From Metallyticus violacea (Eukaryota > Arthropoda > Insecta > Mantodea > Metallyticidae), in contig CM060838.1 in NCBI GenBank assembly GCA_030762175.1, positions 21,820,001 through 21,884,000 of the forward strand: a stretch of 64,000 nucleotides of DNA, given 5' to 3'. Each line of letters starts with the position of its first letter. The first letter of the stretch is position 1. This document shows positions 10,959 to 23,682 of this stretch, one piece after another. The position numbers and the translations under genes were made by a program. The notes under the pieces were generated by a model. It was not told the origin of the DNA, made no database searches, and was given only the letters and a program-made list of their open reading frames with translations.

Positions 10959-12203
10959 CTGAAAAGAATTCCAACGCCAAAACTTTCAACAGGAAAGGGA
11001 AGGTGAAATATTTACTGAGAAGAAGCACAGAACAAACTGTTAAACATTACAATTGTTTGTGCATGATGTGAGTTGTACGTGTGTGGTGGACATGTAAGAA
11101 AACCAGTTTCAGTTGTGTATATGATGTTGAGTGAACTTTGGTAAAAAATGCAAAAAGTTGTGGATTTTATTTAAACAGTAGTGACAGGGGTCATTTTTCA
11201 TTAAACAAACTTATCAGCAATTTGTTTTTTATAAAGAAACTTAAAATAAATTATGAAATTGATCTGTAGAAGCTATATTCAATAATGTTAAATTAAATGG
11301 CCATGGCTTGTTAAAACATTTTGACCCCACCTGATGATCTGAGATGTTAAAGAGCGTCGTAAATAAACCAAGTCAATCAATCAATCAGTTTGACCAGTAC
11401 AGCGGATTTTTTATAAAAGTGCAGCCAGTGAACACCGAAGGACGTAGAGCTGTGTTCTGCAGGGAGGAATCAACAGATGTTCTTGACTCACACAGCTGCG
11501 CTATTCAAAATTTACACAAAATAAAATAATGAACAAAGCACTAATAGTAACATTTACCTACATAGAAAAATATACTGACCCAAGAACACTGTTTTAAATA
11601 TTTTGCAAAAGAAAAATACAAACTTCAATTTTTTTTTGATTTAACTTAATCTTTACGATAATCACAGAGTGTAATTATAATTGTAATTATATAAAAATAC
11701 AACAAAATTCAGAATTAAGATTAAACATTTGCTGATGCCAGTTTTTTTTCTGAACGTGCACATTTGCATGAAAATAAATTAGAAAAGAGGAAGAGGAAAC
11801 AGAAGGTTAGTGTGGCCACGACAACCCTGTACAATACACCCAAGCAAAATAACACACACACACACGCACAAAAAATGTACTTGCATTCATATCATGCGCA
11901 ATTCCACACGAGAAAATACAAATTTACACTTCCTAACCATTAGCATAAAGGTAATTCCCCGTGTTACACCACAAAAAAATTTAAATGTTTCCATGATTAG
12001 CTCTTTTTTTCTTCTTCTTCTTTCTTATGATAAGCCCCATGGTGATGTCACACTGTACTAGTATAGGTAACAAGAATGAACAGACTAAAAAATAACACAA
12101 GGATACAGATTTGTTATATTTATTTCGAACCATACTTACCGTAAACATAATACCCTGGTGGACCTTCCGAGCGGAAACCATTAGTTACCACCCCACTTAT
12201 CTC
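10959..12203. other. no gene seen
   Basis: AT-rich. It contains a family C SINE tail (11325-11395), a short CA run near 11852, and a strong minus-strand donor CG|GTAAGTATGG at about 12139 that lacks a good acceptor. Confidence 0.4.
11325..11395 (+). repeat. SINE family C 3' tail fragment
   Basis: CTGATGATCTGAGATGTTAA, then GAGCGTCGTAAATAAACC and (TCAA)n, match the 3' terminus of the copies at 14100 and 63601. Confidence 0.75.
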
Positions 12204-12245
12204 TACAGTGGACCCGCATTAATCCGCAAATTAATGACGTTCTTA
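12204..12245 (+). mobile_element. Tigger/pogo-like transposon end
   Basis: CAGTGGACCCGCATTAATCC then GCAAATTAATG has the form of Tigger-type terminal inverted repeats and is preceded by TA. The other end was not found, so the extent is unknown. Confidence 0.45.
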
Positions 12246-13684
12246 TCAACTACTCATGGGCACATCGTAACAATATCATAGCGATAACCATGTTAGGCAA
12301 ATAAAAAAAACATATAAACACATAACCATGAGAAAACCATGGAGAAAGCACAATGAAAATAGTGCTGAAAGAAATAACCCATATAATGAACATGTTACAG
12401 ACAAATAATAAAGACGATACAGAGCTGAAAGAAAGCAGGTTATAAATACCTTACACGTAATACAGCGGCAACAAAATGACATGCGATATGATAGGAAAAA
12501 AAATTGCAAGAGAAATGTACTCGGAAAGACAAAGAAAGAAGTTTCAGCTAATAAATCATTATGAATCACTTGGCAAGGATGTTCAGAGGATTTTTTATTA
12601 AGAGTGAATATTAATGTTTTTACATACATGATTTTACAAAATCGAGTTCGTTTTCCATGTTTCTGGCTAAGGGAAAGATGTGATACAAAATGTTTTATCC
12701 GTTGGGTGGTCTATTACCAATTAATATTTTACAGCATTCCTCATACTTGCTAAATTAGGGGCCAATCACCAATCAAAACATATTTACGGAATTTTTGACA
12801 ACCAACCGCCACGAACGGTCACTATCTTTAACGGAGATTCTTTCCCCCAACAAGAAACGAACGCACCACAGAAACTATGTGCATATTTAGAACTTCGTTT
12901 GATTTATGCGGTAGGCTCTTTAATCTGGCAAAATATAGAAATGCTGTTTCAGTAGTAGAAAAGACAAATAGACACGAAACAAATACTGTTCCAGTTTTAT
13001 ACGAAATTCAGAACATTCTCCAGTAAACATAACCTATAAGGAAGGGATTTATTATTAATGGAAAAATGATGCATATATTTTAATGTTACATTGATTGTTG
13101 TACTGGAAAATTAACTAAAAAGCGTGCTTCATTTTTCTTTCAATGCAAATTTCATACAGAATGGTAATTCCACAATTAGATGTTTTGGTTTAGTACACTC
13201 ATGTCTTAAACTGTTAATGCAGGATGCAAACAAACAACAAAAATTTAAAACAAGCTATTTAGAATAGGTTGTTGTTTAACATTTTATCCATAATATAACT
13301 TATAAACAATATTGGATGTTTCAAAAATCGTTTACAACATGATAGAAAATTTCAAGCGAAACAATTTTTTTATGTCTTGTAGTTTCACAGTTTTCCCGCT
13401 AGGAACGCTATTACAAGATAGTTCGTTTAGGAGCGGAATGGCTCATTTTCCGTGAGAAGACTTTCCATTTGTGTTTATAGCGGGAAATATTGATGTGTGT
13501 TGTGATCGTTTTGTTTTACTTCGAAGGAAATCTTGTGTTTGACAAAACAGCGTGTGACACGCCAAGAAAGTTAAGGCTCCATGTTGTTTTGTGTAATGTA
13601 ATGTGTGTGCCTTGTTGGTTATGTCATTCCAGTACCTCTGTGGAGTCTGCTAATGCGTACTATGTATAATATGATTTTCATTTA
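12246..13684. other. no gene seen
   Basis: AT-rich. The 117-codon minus-strand frame at 12629-12276 is a biased Phe/Leu/Cys translation of an A-rich strand and has no gene support. The segment 13380-13640 is less AT-rich than its surroundings but shows no exon. Confidence 0.4.
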
Positions 13685-14057
13685 TGGTATCTTCTAATGG
13701 CAAACTTCACGTTACTCGACCTGGCGCACATGCATCTCATTTATGAATAGACAGGGTGTTGCAAAGCTCCTGTATGCCGAAATATTACCGTCTCAGGTCT
13801 TCCAACAATTTTATGAACAACTTCGTGAGGAAGGACCTCATCTCTGTAATCAGTTTAGTGGAAAACAACTTCAACAATGTGTACAATTGGTGAATGTAAT
13901 GTTGCCTTTCGTGGAAATTAAGTTTACTTATGACTAGAACTCCATTTATGAATGAATTCCTCTAGCGTGGAACTACAAGATTTTCGGCACATAAAATTGT
14001 TCCCCTTGACCTCCTTTATCATTCCTCAAAAGTTGTAAACTTTAAAAACACCCTGTA
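13685..14057 (+). pseudogene. DUF4817/DDE transposase N-terminal relic
   Basis: From 13698 the frame reads MANFTLLDLAHMHLIYE and is then broken by a stop. A second frame continues with QGVAKLLYAEILPSQVFQQF and YEQLREEGPH. This matches the start of insect mariner-like DUF4817 transposases, which run like YADMHFVYG followed by an RLYxERFPxR helix. Frameshift and stop kill it. The right end (AACACCCTGTATA, 14045-14057) looks like a terminal repeat of the same class. Confidence 0.5.
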
Positions 14058-14099
14058 TAAACATAGTGCACAAATCAGACAGAATGCAGTATTATGCGA

Positions 14100-14395
14100 T
14101 TTGATTGATTTATTTATGGACGCTCTTTAACATCGCAGGTCATCAGCGTCCCATTCAACCCAGGGCGTGAAACGGCCGACAAATTTTGCTCAGAGGCCTC
14201 TTCTTTCAGGCTTGAGGTTCTTTTTCGTGCCGTAAACATACAACAAGGGACCCACGGCTTTACTTCCCTTCCGAAGGAAGCCATACTTAGGATTTTTACG
14301 CCCGAAAAAATCCATCGGTCCTGGCCGGGTTCGAACCCGCGTTTTGGGTTTAGGAGACAAGTATGGTAATCACTACACCACCAGGACCGACATAT
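14100..14395 (-). repeat. tRNA-derived SINE, family C, near full length
   Basis: Reverse copy. Its tRNA-like head (14320-14395, complement) has GTGGTGTAGTGATTACCATA as the A-box region and GGGTTCGAACCCGG as the B box. The body has TTTTTTCGGGCGTAAAAATC and CCTTCCGAAGG, and the tail reads GATGTTAAAGAGCGTCC and ATAAATAAATC. This is the best copy in the window for defining the family. Confidence 0.9.
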
Positions 14396-16262
14396 TATGA
14401 GAAGAAACGTTGAGAAATAAGTATTCATAAAATAAAAAGTACATTCTTTTGTTTACTTCTAACTTACTATATAAAATAAAAACAAAATATGGAAATAATA
14501 CAAACATTTGAAATGCTAAAGATATAAAGGAATTGGATCTGACGAAATAAATAAAATTTATAGGTAGATAAGTATGATAGGCAAAGTAACTGAATGTAAG
14601 ACAGAAGAACTTTGTCCTTGGACGTAAATGAAAGTAGTGCGGTGGGCACAGGGACTGTGATAATGAAACTGACAATTTAAACCTGGAACGTTACGAAATA
14701 CGAGGGGTAAGGGTGTTATTATTGACATGTATACTTAAATTATACAAAATACTTGCATCACATAAATACTGGAATCTAGAAACTTGATACTTCTCTCCTT
14801 TTAGCTCAGAATCTTTGAAAGTGAACGTATAGGGAAGGAAATACCTTGTTTGGAACGCTTTTGCCTCCGCCCACTCTTTAAACTCTGATAAATTCAAATT
14901 CCTATTGGAAAAATACATACAATCCCTTCTATAGTAAAATACTGCTGTCTTTTAATTGAATCTCTCTAACGTTTCGGAAATGTTCGTATCCGTTTTCGTT
15001 TTTTACTCACGTACACTTTTTATTTACATTCTGGATCGATGAACAATCCAATAACAGTTCTCGAAAGCGCGTGGTCGAGTTTTAATGACGCTATGAAACG
15101 GCACAGAATAGAGTTCTTTGTATGTTGTTCTGTTACATCTGCTAACGCGATTTTAAGTCAGCCAATGGTGGATATCTATTCCGGGTCAGTTATCTCTTAT
15201 CACTACTTCTTTTACATTATTGTTATATTTAAAAATCATAGAACTGTAATTAAGTAAAGTTTTATTTGTAATATTAATATTTTAGTAACGTGAAGTAATT
15301 TGCAAACATTTTGGTAGTCAAAAATTATAGAAAATTGTAAATTGCTTTGGATATTAATTGGTATACTTTGAATTAGAATTATATTTTTAAAAATATTTAA
15401 AGGCATATTTTGTTATTTATATGCTTGCGAGAACACGTTCTTGCATATGTAAACTGGAAGACATCCAATACTGCATTGAACTGCTATGTATGTCTTACGC
15501 TAACAACAGAAAACAAAGGACACAATTAAATTGTTCAGTAATCAGTATGGTATTCGAAATTTTGGGAATTACCGATTATGACAGTTCCGCAGAAATCGTT
15601 TATTGTTGTAATACCATTTCTTTATTTTTTTATAAATGATCTCTGCTAAAATTTAAAAGTAGACTAGATAAATCTGGGTCGACTTGTAGAGACAAAAGCT
15701 TCCGTCTGTCTTATCATCTGAACTATCTCCAGACATGACGCACTCGGTTCAGTGAACCTCGAAATGTAATAACAATATTAATATACTTTGTCGTAAATTA
15801 CATTCACAAAATTTGCATAACTATTTGTGTTTTCCCGACATAATTTGATTTATTAACTCCTTTCTCCCGCGGCGTTCACACAGATTTGTTAGAATTCATA
15901 TGAAGTTCATTTTATCGCATTACTTCAGGGTACAATATACAATATAAAGGTTTTGCGTCGAGGCCTGTGAGAGAGGCGGGGAGAAAAACATTTTGTTTCA
16001 GAGAATAGGGAATACCCTTTCGTGGTAATGTTAAGTTACGTCTACATAGGAACATTTTGTTAAAACGTATAGAACATAGAGACCTTACAATTTTATAGGC
16101 AATTTGTATATTCGTGACGCTAATTTTAAATTAATAATTTTAAAATTGTTTGTTATTACTGAAAATAAAATATTAAATTCATTTTTTCATAATATGAAAA
16201 ATGCCTTTTTCAATTAAATGCATTTCTCAATCATGCCAATGTAGATTTTTCGAAAGCATAGA
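14396..16262. other. no gene supported
   Basis: Open frames at 15039-15257 and 15421-15639 begin with ATG and read plausibly, but no splice pairing, promoter or domain supports them. The remainder is AT-rich. Confidence 0.35.
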
Positions 16263-16307
<45 letters not shown>

Positions 16308-16308
16308 T
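16263..16308. repeat. AAT microsatellite
   Basis: About 15 uninterrupted AAT units. Confidence 0.95.
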
Positions 16309-17730
16309 TTTGTTTGGAAATTTAGTTAGGTCTTAACATTTTAAATTCTGAAAAAAACTGATTTTTTTGGATAATGCAATGTTCTACTTAATACAATTAT
16401 TATTATTTTTAGTTTCTGTATTAAAACAATATATTTATATTTGTCTTAGAAAAACTGCCCTGCCATTGATTGAGTCAAAGGTAAATAAACTAAGGTTGTA
16501 AGTAGGCATGAGGGTATTTTTGAAGAGTAACACATTTATGAACTATACACAAAGCGTTATATTTATCCCATTTGAAATGCTGATCATTGAGTAGATTTTG
16601 AAATATCTAAAGGCAGTAAATTTCTTTCCAGCCCTTTTTAACGGCATTTACACTAGCGTTAGCATTTACGAGGATATCATTCAGTATTTACCCCTAAAAA
16701 TTGTAGTTTTCATTCACTAATTTTTTCCAGAGGAGCTTAGAGAGACTGCAACGTTGTTAAATTATAAAACTCAGATTTTCAGCTATAAAGTGCATCAAGA
16801 TATTTTATAGCTGAAAATGTAGAAATGTTGAACATATATAGGCAGTATTAATGCCCCAAAACCATAACAAATAAAGGAACACAATATATATAGTAAAATA
16901 TTAACACCAGTTAAGTTACTAAAACATATGTAAAATAGAAACATAATTAATAAAATGCCTTTTAATTTTAAAATTATATCACATCACCTTAAGTGACAAA
17001 CCCTACAGCTTAATGACGAATTCTGGCGATGATATACGGTCGGAAGTCAGTCGTATGTGATATCATGTTCATTTCTTTTCAAGGAAACGTCAAGCGGAAA
17101 GGAGAGAGGTACAGAAGGGAGGGAAGTTATATATTAGTTTTAATTAAACATAAAAATTATAGCATAATGTCACTCTGCGTAAACCCCCTTTCCTTCCTTG
17201 GTGTCGCCGGATATCTTAGAATTTTATCCAAAACATTGATTGGAATATATATGTATTCGTTGTTGATTAGTTACCACACGATGCATCATCTTTTTTTACT
17301 GTCTATATAACTTTTTCGAGGTAGTGAGTTGGTCGCGGCATATCTATCGGAGAACGCATTTCGGCCTCTGGCTTGGATACCAGGGTTAGCCACCTTTCCG
17401 TGGCTTGAGTTGACTTTCAATGCACTTCATGTTGATGGTGTCTCCTTCTTATTCTCACCACAAAATATTTTTATTTATTATTTGAAGGAGGTAGCGCTCA
17501 ACTGTGTCTTTACCCCCAGTGACTCAGGTTTTTGTTTGCTTAAGCATTTTTTTTTATAACGGGGTAAATCAGGGAATTATTTTTAAATCCAGTATCTTTC
17601 AAAAAAGTAAAAGAGAAATTATTCTTTTCATTATTGGCTAAATCCTCTAGTAATTTACGGTGAATTAGGGTATTGATTTAAGGATTTTTGTATTATTTTG
17701 AAGAAAGTGAAATTAGAATTTTTTTTCTAG
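16309..17730. other. no gene supported
   Basis: AT-rich. Frames at 17029-17310 and 17329-17559 lack splice or domain support. Confidence 0.35.
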
Positions 17731-17793
17731 CTGTGAGTGAAAACATGGAAAAATACTTAGGAATACTTCTTCAATTTGGATATCGGGCTTTAG
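17731..17793 (+). CDS. possible small exon, 63 bases, phase 1-1
   Basis: A strong acceptor (AATTTTTTTTCTAG|CTG) and a consensus donor (CTTTAG|GTAAGTAAA) bracket 63 stop-free bases. They encode a short segment that includes MEKYLGILLQFGYRAL. The ATG at 17745 has a good context (AAAACATGG), so this could be the first coding exon with a 5' UTR part, or an internal frame-preserving exon. A possible next exon follows TTTCCCTACAG at 18815 and continues in the matching phase for about 27 codons to a TAG. The protein is not recognised. Confidence 0.38.
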
Positions 17794-20700
17794 GTAAGTA
17801 AACAAGGCATTCTTTTTCACTATGCATAAATATATGTAAAAACTCTTTGGTATATGTTCTAAGTTGTTGTTAGGGGTACAATGTTTTTGTATTTATGCGC
17901 GTTGTGAGCTAAATTTCACATGATAATTTTACGTTGATCTGATTTTGCATAAACTTGTTCAACTCTATGTGTTGAATTTAATACGTATAAAAGGAAACAT
18001 TTAAAATGATTTTCTTCCTAATTGTAATAATAATATATATATTGAATTTCTTGGTCTTGTTCTTGCATTTAAAATTAATTATTGAAGAAGTGAATTTATT
18101 AAATTGTTGATCTAATAAAACTTGTTAAATAAATCTCTACAAAATCTTTCCTCTGTCATATATTAGGAGCTTGTTGCTTCAATACATTTCCTAAAAGTTG
18201 CAGACTTTAGTGCTGTGTGAAATAGTGGCAATAATAATAAGATGTCGAAGTAACATTTAATAATTCATGCGTTAATGATGTGCCTATACTATTTACTTGC
18301 ATTGTGTTTATTATCGTATTTCTGTGTTCCTAAAAAAGAAACTAATACAACTCATCTTAAGAAACAAACTTTTCCCACATATGCCTGGAAAATAAATGCA
18401 ACATAAAGAACTGAGTCTTTGCTTTAAGAAGGTGCACGTTGTATTTGTGCTATATTGAACACAAGGGATCTATGAAAGGTACACTTTAGATTTTGGCTAA
18501 GATTTCATAAATATTTTTAATGCTTTCTATACGTTTACAAATGGTAGAGAGAAAAGTTGGATTTATACTTTCGAAGCATTATGACACTATTGCATTAAAG
18601 AATGCTTTTTCTAGGTCTTTAGTAAAGCGAAATCAAGTGATAAACAGGTTATCATTTTACTGATTTTTGAACGTTCAAAGATACAGCATTTACCTGAGTA
18701 AAAAGTACCGTATTTTCTTTAAATTTCTTAAAGCAAACTATTGATATAATCCTTTCAGGTCATACTTAATTCTGCCTAAATTTACCAGCATAGAGCTCAT
18801 GTTTCCCTACAGATTCACACGCTCAGAGTTCCATAGACTTATTTACCGTTGTACAGAAGCAGATGTATCCATTAATAATGCCACCACGATAGAGCACACG
18901 ACACCCCAATTTTTTCACCATTAAGAACCGTCTTATTCGCACTTTGTATGAGGATTTTCATTTGCCAAAATAGGGGTATTGTAGGAAAGGAAGAATCCTC
19001 CTAGGCAGATGCCATGTAGGTTCCTGGATAAAGGTACTGCTGGAGTCAACTGCAGTAATATTGCATTCTCTCTCGTCGGGAGATTTCAATTCTTGTACAC
19101 AATATGTATGAATATTTATTTATTTATTTTTTGAGCTCGTTGACATGTATGGTAACCTTCATTTCCTGCGATATTTACAAGGACTTATACGGAAGGCCTG
19201 CAGTCCTCTTCTATCTCTGTTGCTTACTGATTCCACGAACCCAAGATAATGCCGGCGGTTTTCGAACTCAATACTGTACAAAAAATATTGACGCAGTTTT
19301 CCAGTGCGTACAAACAATAAACATGCATCGGTCCATGTGTACCGGTGCTCATAACATAAAGGCAGATGGCTATTGACCGCGTAGCAACAACAAAATCAGA
19401 TGCGCCACACTATTGCTGAGGCAATTGACTTTAATGGGCATGCGCAAAATAGGTCAGAAAGTAGCACCGACCCTCGTTATCTTTCCGCAACTCTGCTTCT
19501 CACACAGCAGAAAGCACACACTGCATCCGCGTTTAAAACCAAAGATTTTTATATTAAAATATTTTTGCAACGTTTCATGTATTGTGCTACACTGGTACGC
19601 TCTAGTACTCCGCAGTATTCACTTTTCTTAAATATTTTTATCACTTTACCACTGATTTTTTGAGAAATAAAATTTATCAAATTATCTAGTTTTTACAGCT
19701 GAGTGGCAATGGACTTTGCTGATATGGAGTATTAGTTTAATTTGATCCACATTACATAACATTTGGTATTGTGCAATTTTTTCTTGCAAAGTGTAAGAGA
19801 AATTGGTGTTTCTGTCCATTCTGAGCACATTTCATTTCGTGCAAAAAGAATTATAGGGATCAACATAAACCCCGAAAGATCAAATGGAAATTTGCATAAA
19901 ATAGAGCGCAATTTTGCTTTGAACGTCCCCAAAGATCTTTGTAGTACAAGCATATGGGTACTAGCCCTTCACCAATACTCCTAGCAACGCCTTCTTTGGG
20001 ACTCACTCAAGACAAGAACTCAGTCTGACACCTCAACGGACTCTCGATGGGGCACTCAGAACGTGTTCGGCATCGCTAACAATGCCACAGCATCTCCTCC
20101 TGGCTATAACAAAGAATTCAGAACACACACTCCAATTTTCGTCTTGCAGGACAGAATACATCTACCAGAGGGTACTAATGGATAAACAGAAGCATACTTT
20201 AACATTTAATGTTAATATGCATAACATGAGACCCAACTTTAGTAACGTACTGTGCGATATTTTACGGTCAAAGGGAATAATATCCATAACACTTGATATT
20301 GATTGTATATCATTGATAGCTCTTTTCAATTTTGTCTGTAGTTAGATTAGCAGATGCTGAAATTTTCTATTAATTTTATTGCTAATGACAGTTATAACAG
20401 TTTAAAATTCAATCATATCCAATTGCTTTGAAAGTTTTAAATTTCACCCGTTTATATGACTGATGAGAGGAAGAGATAAAATAATGAAATATTTGAAGAA
20501 CAACGTTTGCCTGAAGTAGGATATATAGTTCCAACAGACCATGTACAGAGAAATAAAAAGAACAATTTTCTCAGCATGGCTAAACTTTTGTGTTATGTGA
20601 CTCGATATGTGGCACAAAAAAAGACACTAAATAGCAATATGCAATATTGTTAACGTAATATATAGAGGAAAGTATTTATTTATCACACTAAAGGTCATCA
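17794..20700. other. no gene supported
   Basis: Mostly AT-rich. The segment 18816-18896 could be a terminal exon for the candidate at 17731. The stretch 19170-20100 is less AT-rich and has several short overlapping frames without domain or splice support. Confidence 0.35.
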
Positions 20701-21210
20701 GGCAGGGTGGCTCGGCAACCACTTGAGATTCGCATTCAGGAGGAACGGGTTCAAAACCCTTGGAGCCGGCCATCTTGGGTTTTTTTCATGGTTTTCTCTG
20801 GTCGCTTAGGCGAATGCTGGGCTGTATATTTCCTTTTCACGAAATTTCCACTCTTCCAATTCATCTCATTTCATTCCTTTGGTTCTGCGTCAGATGAGGT
20901 GGGCTGGTGCTGTGTGCGGTGTGACAAAATTGGAAAGTTTTCTGGCCCATCATCTGGTATAGAAGCAAACCTGCTGAGGGATTTGTACGAGGGGCTCCAC
21001 CAGCATTGGAGCGTACTATATGGAAACAATGTCAGAGACTCTGTGTAAGACCTTACCTCACATAACTGGCCGCCCGGTGTCTCTCACCTCAATCTTTCCT
21101 CCAGCAGGTGCTCCCATTGGGAGCGTAGGTAGAAATAGCCAGCTCTTGTTAAAGGCTGCTAAAGTACCGAAATATTCTCCTCCGTCCCTGTTAATCCAAT
21201 CCAACGTTAA
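20701..21210 (+). repeat. long SINE family B copy
   Basis: The head has GGGTGGCTCGGC and a B-box-like GGGTTCAAAACCC. It continues with GAGCCGGCCATCTTGGG, GGTCGCTTAGGCGAATGCTGG and GATGAGGTGGGCTGGTG, as in the copy at 60561. The 3' part (20880-21210) then shares blocks with 8740-9055. This suggests a composite element about 500 bases long. Confidence 0.65.
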
Positions 21211-21383
21211 AAGACAAGATCCAAAATTATAAAAACAGCTGGGGAACTTAAATGTTACTAGGGACACATATCACGAAACAAAATGCTCAGCCCCAAGGTT
21301 GGATGAGTAGCAGCGAACGCCCAAGAACCAAATGGGCTGATGGTTTAAAAGTCAACTAAGGGACTAGTGGAGTTGAGTAGGAC

Positions 21384-21388
<5 letters not shown>

Positions 21389-21422
<34 letters not shown>
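21389..21422. repeat. TA microsatellite
   Basis: About 17 TA units, followed by CACA/TACA-rich low-complexity sequence up to the inverted repeat at 21462. Confidence 0.95.
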
Positions 21423-21431
<9 letters not shown>

Positions 21432-21461
21432 ATACACATGCATACATATATATACATACAT

Positions 21462-21850
21462 AATTTCCTATGCAGTATTCGGCAATGTATTGCCGCTGAG
21501 GACATCATTTTCAACATCTCTAATAACAGGTTATTTCTTATTTTAAATACATTATCATTTTAACTTTCGGTAAAAATCAAAATCAAAATACTAACAAACA
21601 CACACACATTATATATATATATCAAAATATTAACAAACACACACACATACATATATATATATATATCAAAATACTAACAAACACACACACATAATATATA
21701 TTATGTGTGTGTGTTTGTTAGTATTTTGATTTTGATTTTTATCGAAAGTTAAAATGATAATGTGTTTAAAATAAGAAATAACCTGTTATTAGAGATGTTG
21801 AAAATGATGCCCTCAGCGGCAATACATTGCCGAAATCTGCATAGGAAATT
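21462..21850. repeat. 148-base inverted duplication centred on a 66-base perfect palindrome
   Basis: The left arm (21462-21609) starts AATTTCCTATGCAG and ends in a CA run. The right arm (21703-21850) is its near-perfect reverse complement. Between them a 28-33 base unit, ATCAAAATACTAACAAACAC plus CA repeats, is repeated. Bases 21665-21697 and 21698-21730 are exact complements with no spacer. Translating the left arm gives SIRQCIAAEDIIFNIS, which resembles the C-terminal end of DDE transposases of the DUF4817 group. The structure may be a fold-back derivative of such an element. Confidence 0.85.
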
Positions 21851-23484
21851 CCTGTATTTCATCTAACTTTCTTCCGTAAGAACGCGACAGTCATTGCCGT
21901 AACTTTTTAACAAGTTTGCAAACAGTGTGTCTACCTGGAACTATCAGTAAATTTTCTTACGAATCGCCTCACCATTTTTACACATGTATCGTACATAAAA
22001 GCATATAGCGGCGTGGAGCGGAATAATTAGCACACAATTTACACTCAATGAAACAACAAGTAACACACGAACGCACAACAAGCCTCCCTCAAACTAACTA
22101 CAAGCTGCTACTTTCACATGCATTTTAGGCCTAGACTGGATTCTGTTAGTACTAGCAGTTTTATGTTGGCTTGTATCTAAAATAACCTCAATCACGGTAT
22201 ATTTATAATGCTGAAGAAGTAAAAGGGGATTGTTTTATTAAAATGGAAATAAAAATAATTAGTTATTCTAATATTAGCAATGCTCCACTGCATCTAGGAG
22301 TGGCAGTCAACCGAAATGCAGCCCTGGGAAGGAAATAGACATTTTGATCCATTCTATTTCGCCCAAGATAGACTTAAGTGAGGTTAAAGAGATTGTATCG
22401 TAGGTGTCGTGCTTCGAATTCTCGGGAAGTAGGCTTTAAATTAGGATTTTAGGTTGAAAAGCTTACTGTGAAGTTTTTCTCTTGATCCGGTTCCTGGTCA
22501 CCGGGGATTTGTGTGATGCAAGTGGGCGGATCCCCTCAGTTAATTCTGCAAAGGGCTGATGGAGGGGCAGACCGCGGTTCTGACTGGGCTCAGGAGATAG
22601 CGCAATACAAGGGGACTGGGTAATGAGATTTCTACACCATCTGCTGAAGAGAAGAGGTGCTGATGTCGCTATGATAGTGTTAGCAAAACAACATACACTT
22701 CCACAACGACAGTCAAAACATTGGCGACATCACTGTTAAATAGCTTCCTTCGCTCAAAATGATAGCGCTCTTACTTGAGGATAGAACATGCTGACATTGG
22801 AGTGTTAATATGTAGAACAATTGTCGTTAGCTTTCATTAGTTAGAGTATTTTAGAGATATGTTCTTCAGTTGGAATTCAAAGTGCAGCATTTTAATGTTG
22901 CTCATTTAGCACACAATGGTTGCTTATAGTAAAACGTGAACATTTGCAAACAAAAGCATTATACAGACAGAGAGCCATACAAGTATTGCCCACTTGCTCC
23001 GGTATTTACGGGTTGTGGATTACATTTACAGTTCCTATTTGTGACAGTCCTCACATCCACGCGTGTCCGACAGTGAACGTATTTATGTAATTTAATTAAT
23101 AATAATTATTAAATATTATACAGCATGTAATAACAAGCAGGAACATTTCATGTATCACGGAAATGTATTCATGGTTACCTGGACGTATAACTCTTTGACG
23201 AGAGGGAAAAGGTTGCCTTTTGTAATCTTTTGTGCTTTCACTTAATGATAATCTCGAGCGATGGGTCTCTCTATTGTGACAGAGCTAAGTGTATGCAGGT
23301 GTCCTAATAATAGGCCATTTGTATCTTTAGTTACTGGAAATGCTTCAAAATTCGTTAAAGCAGAAAGGGAACAAGTGCTGGCGATGACGGCATTACATGG
23401 AATGATCATGAGCTCCTTAATAAGGAGTCCAATATTTCATGGATTTAAAGAATGCGCGTTTGGGAGTAAAAGAGTTCATCAATA
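21851..23484. other. no gene supported
   Basis: Moderately complex sequence at 22290-22640 with a B-box-like GCTTCGAATTCTCGG near 22412 could be an old repeat. No coding sequence is supported. Confidence 0.35.
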
Positions 23485-23682
23485 ATATTTGAATATTTTA
23501 AAGGCTCAGGAATCTTTGGGCGCTATTTCTTGACCCCGTGAGTTCTTACGACCATGTGGGGGCACTTTGATTTTGTATATAAATATTTGAATATTTTTAA
23601 AGGCTCAGGAATCCATGGGTGCTATTTCTTGACCCCCGTGAGTTCTTACGACCATGTGGGGGCACTTTGATTTTGTATATAA
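23485..23682. repeat. 98-base tandem duplication containing a TATA box
   Basis: Two copies (23485-23582 and 23583-23682) each run from ATATTTGAATATTTT through GGCTCAGGAATC and GACCATGTGGGGGCACTTTG to TTTTGTATATAA. They differ by a few substitutions and two single-base indels. Confidence 0.92.

Noticed and set aside
12139..12193. Minus-strand exon ending at the strong donor CG|GTAAGTATGG
   Set aside because: The only acceptor in phase lies next to a Tigger end and has no pyrimidine tract.
12276..12629. 117-codon minus-strand frame with hydrophobic segments
   Set aside because: Its Phe/Leu/Cys bias comes from an A-rich complementary strand; no splice, promoter or domain support.
13749..13758. 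ACAGGGTGTT as the left end of a small transposon paired with ACACCCTGT at 14046
   Set aside because: The word lies inside the transposase reading frame, so the match is probably chance; the true left end is likely further upstream.
21572..21692. CA-rich direct repeats as a CRISPR-like array
   Set aside because: Spacers are just TA runs and the units belong to the inverted duplication.
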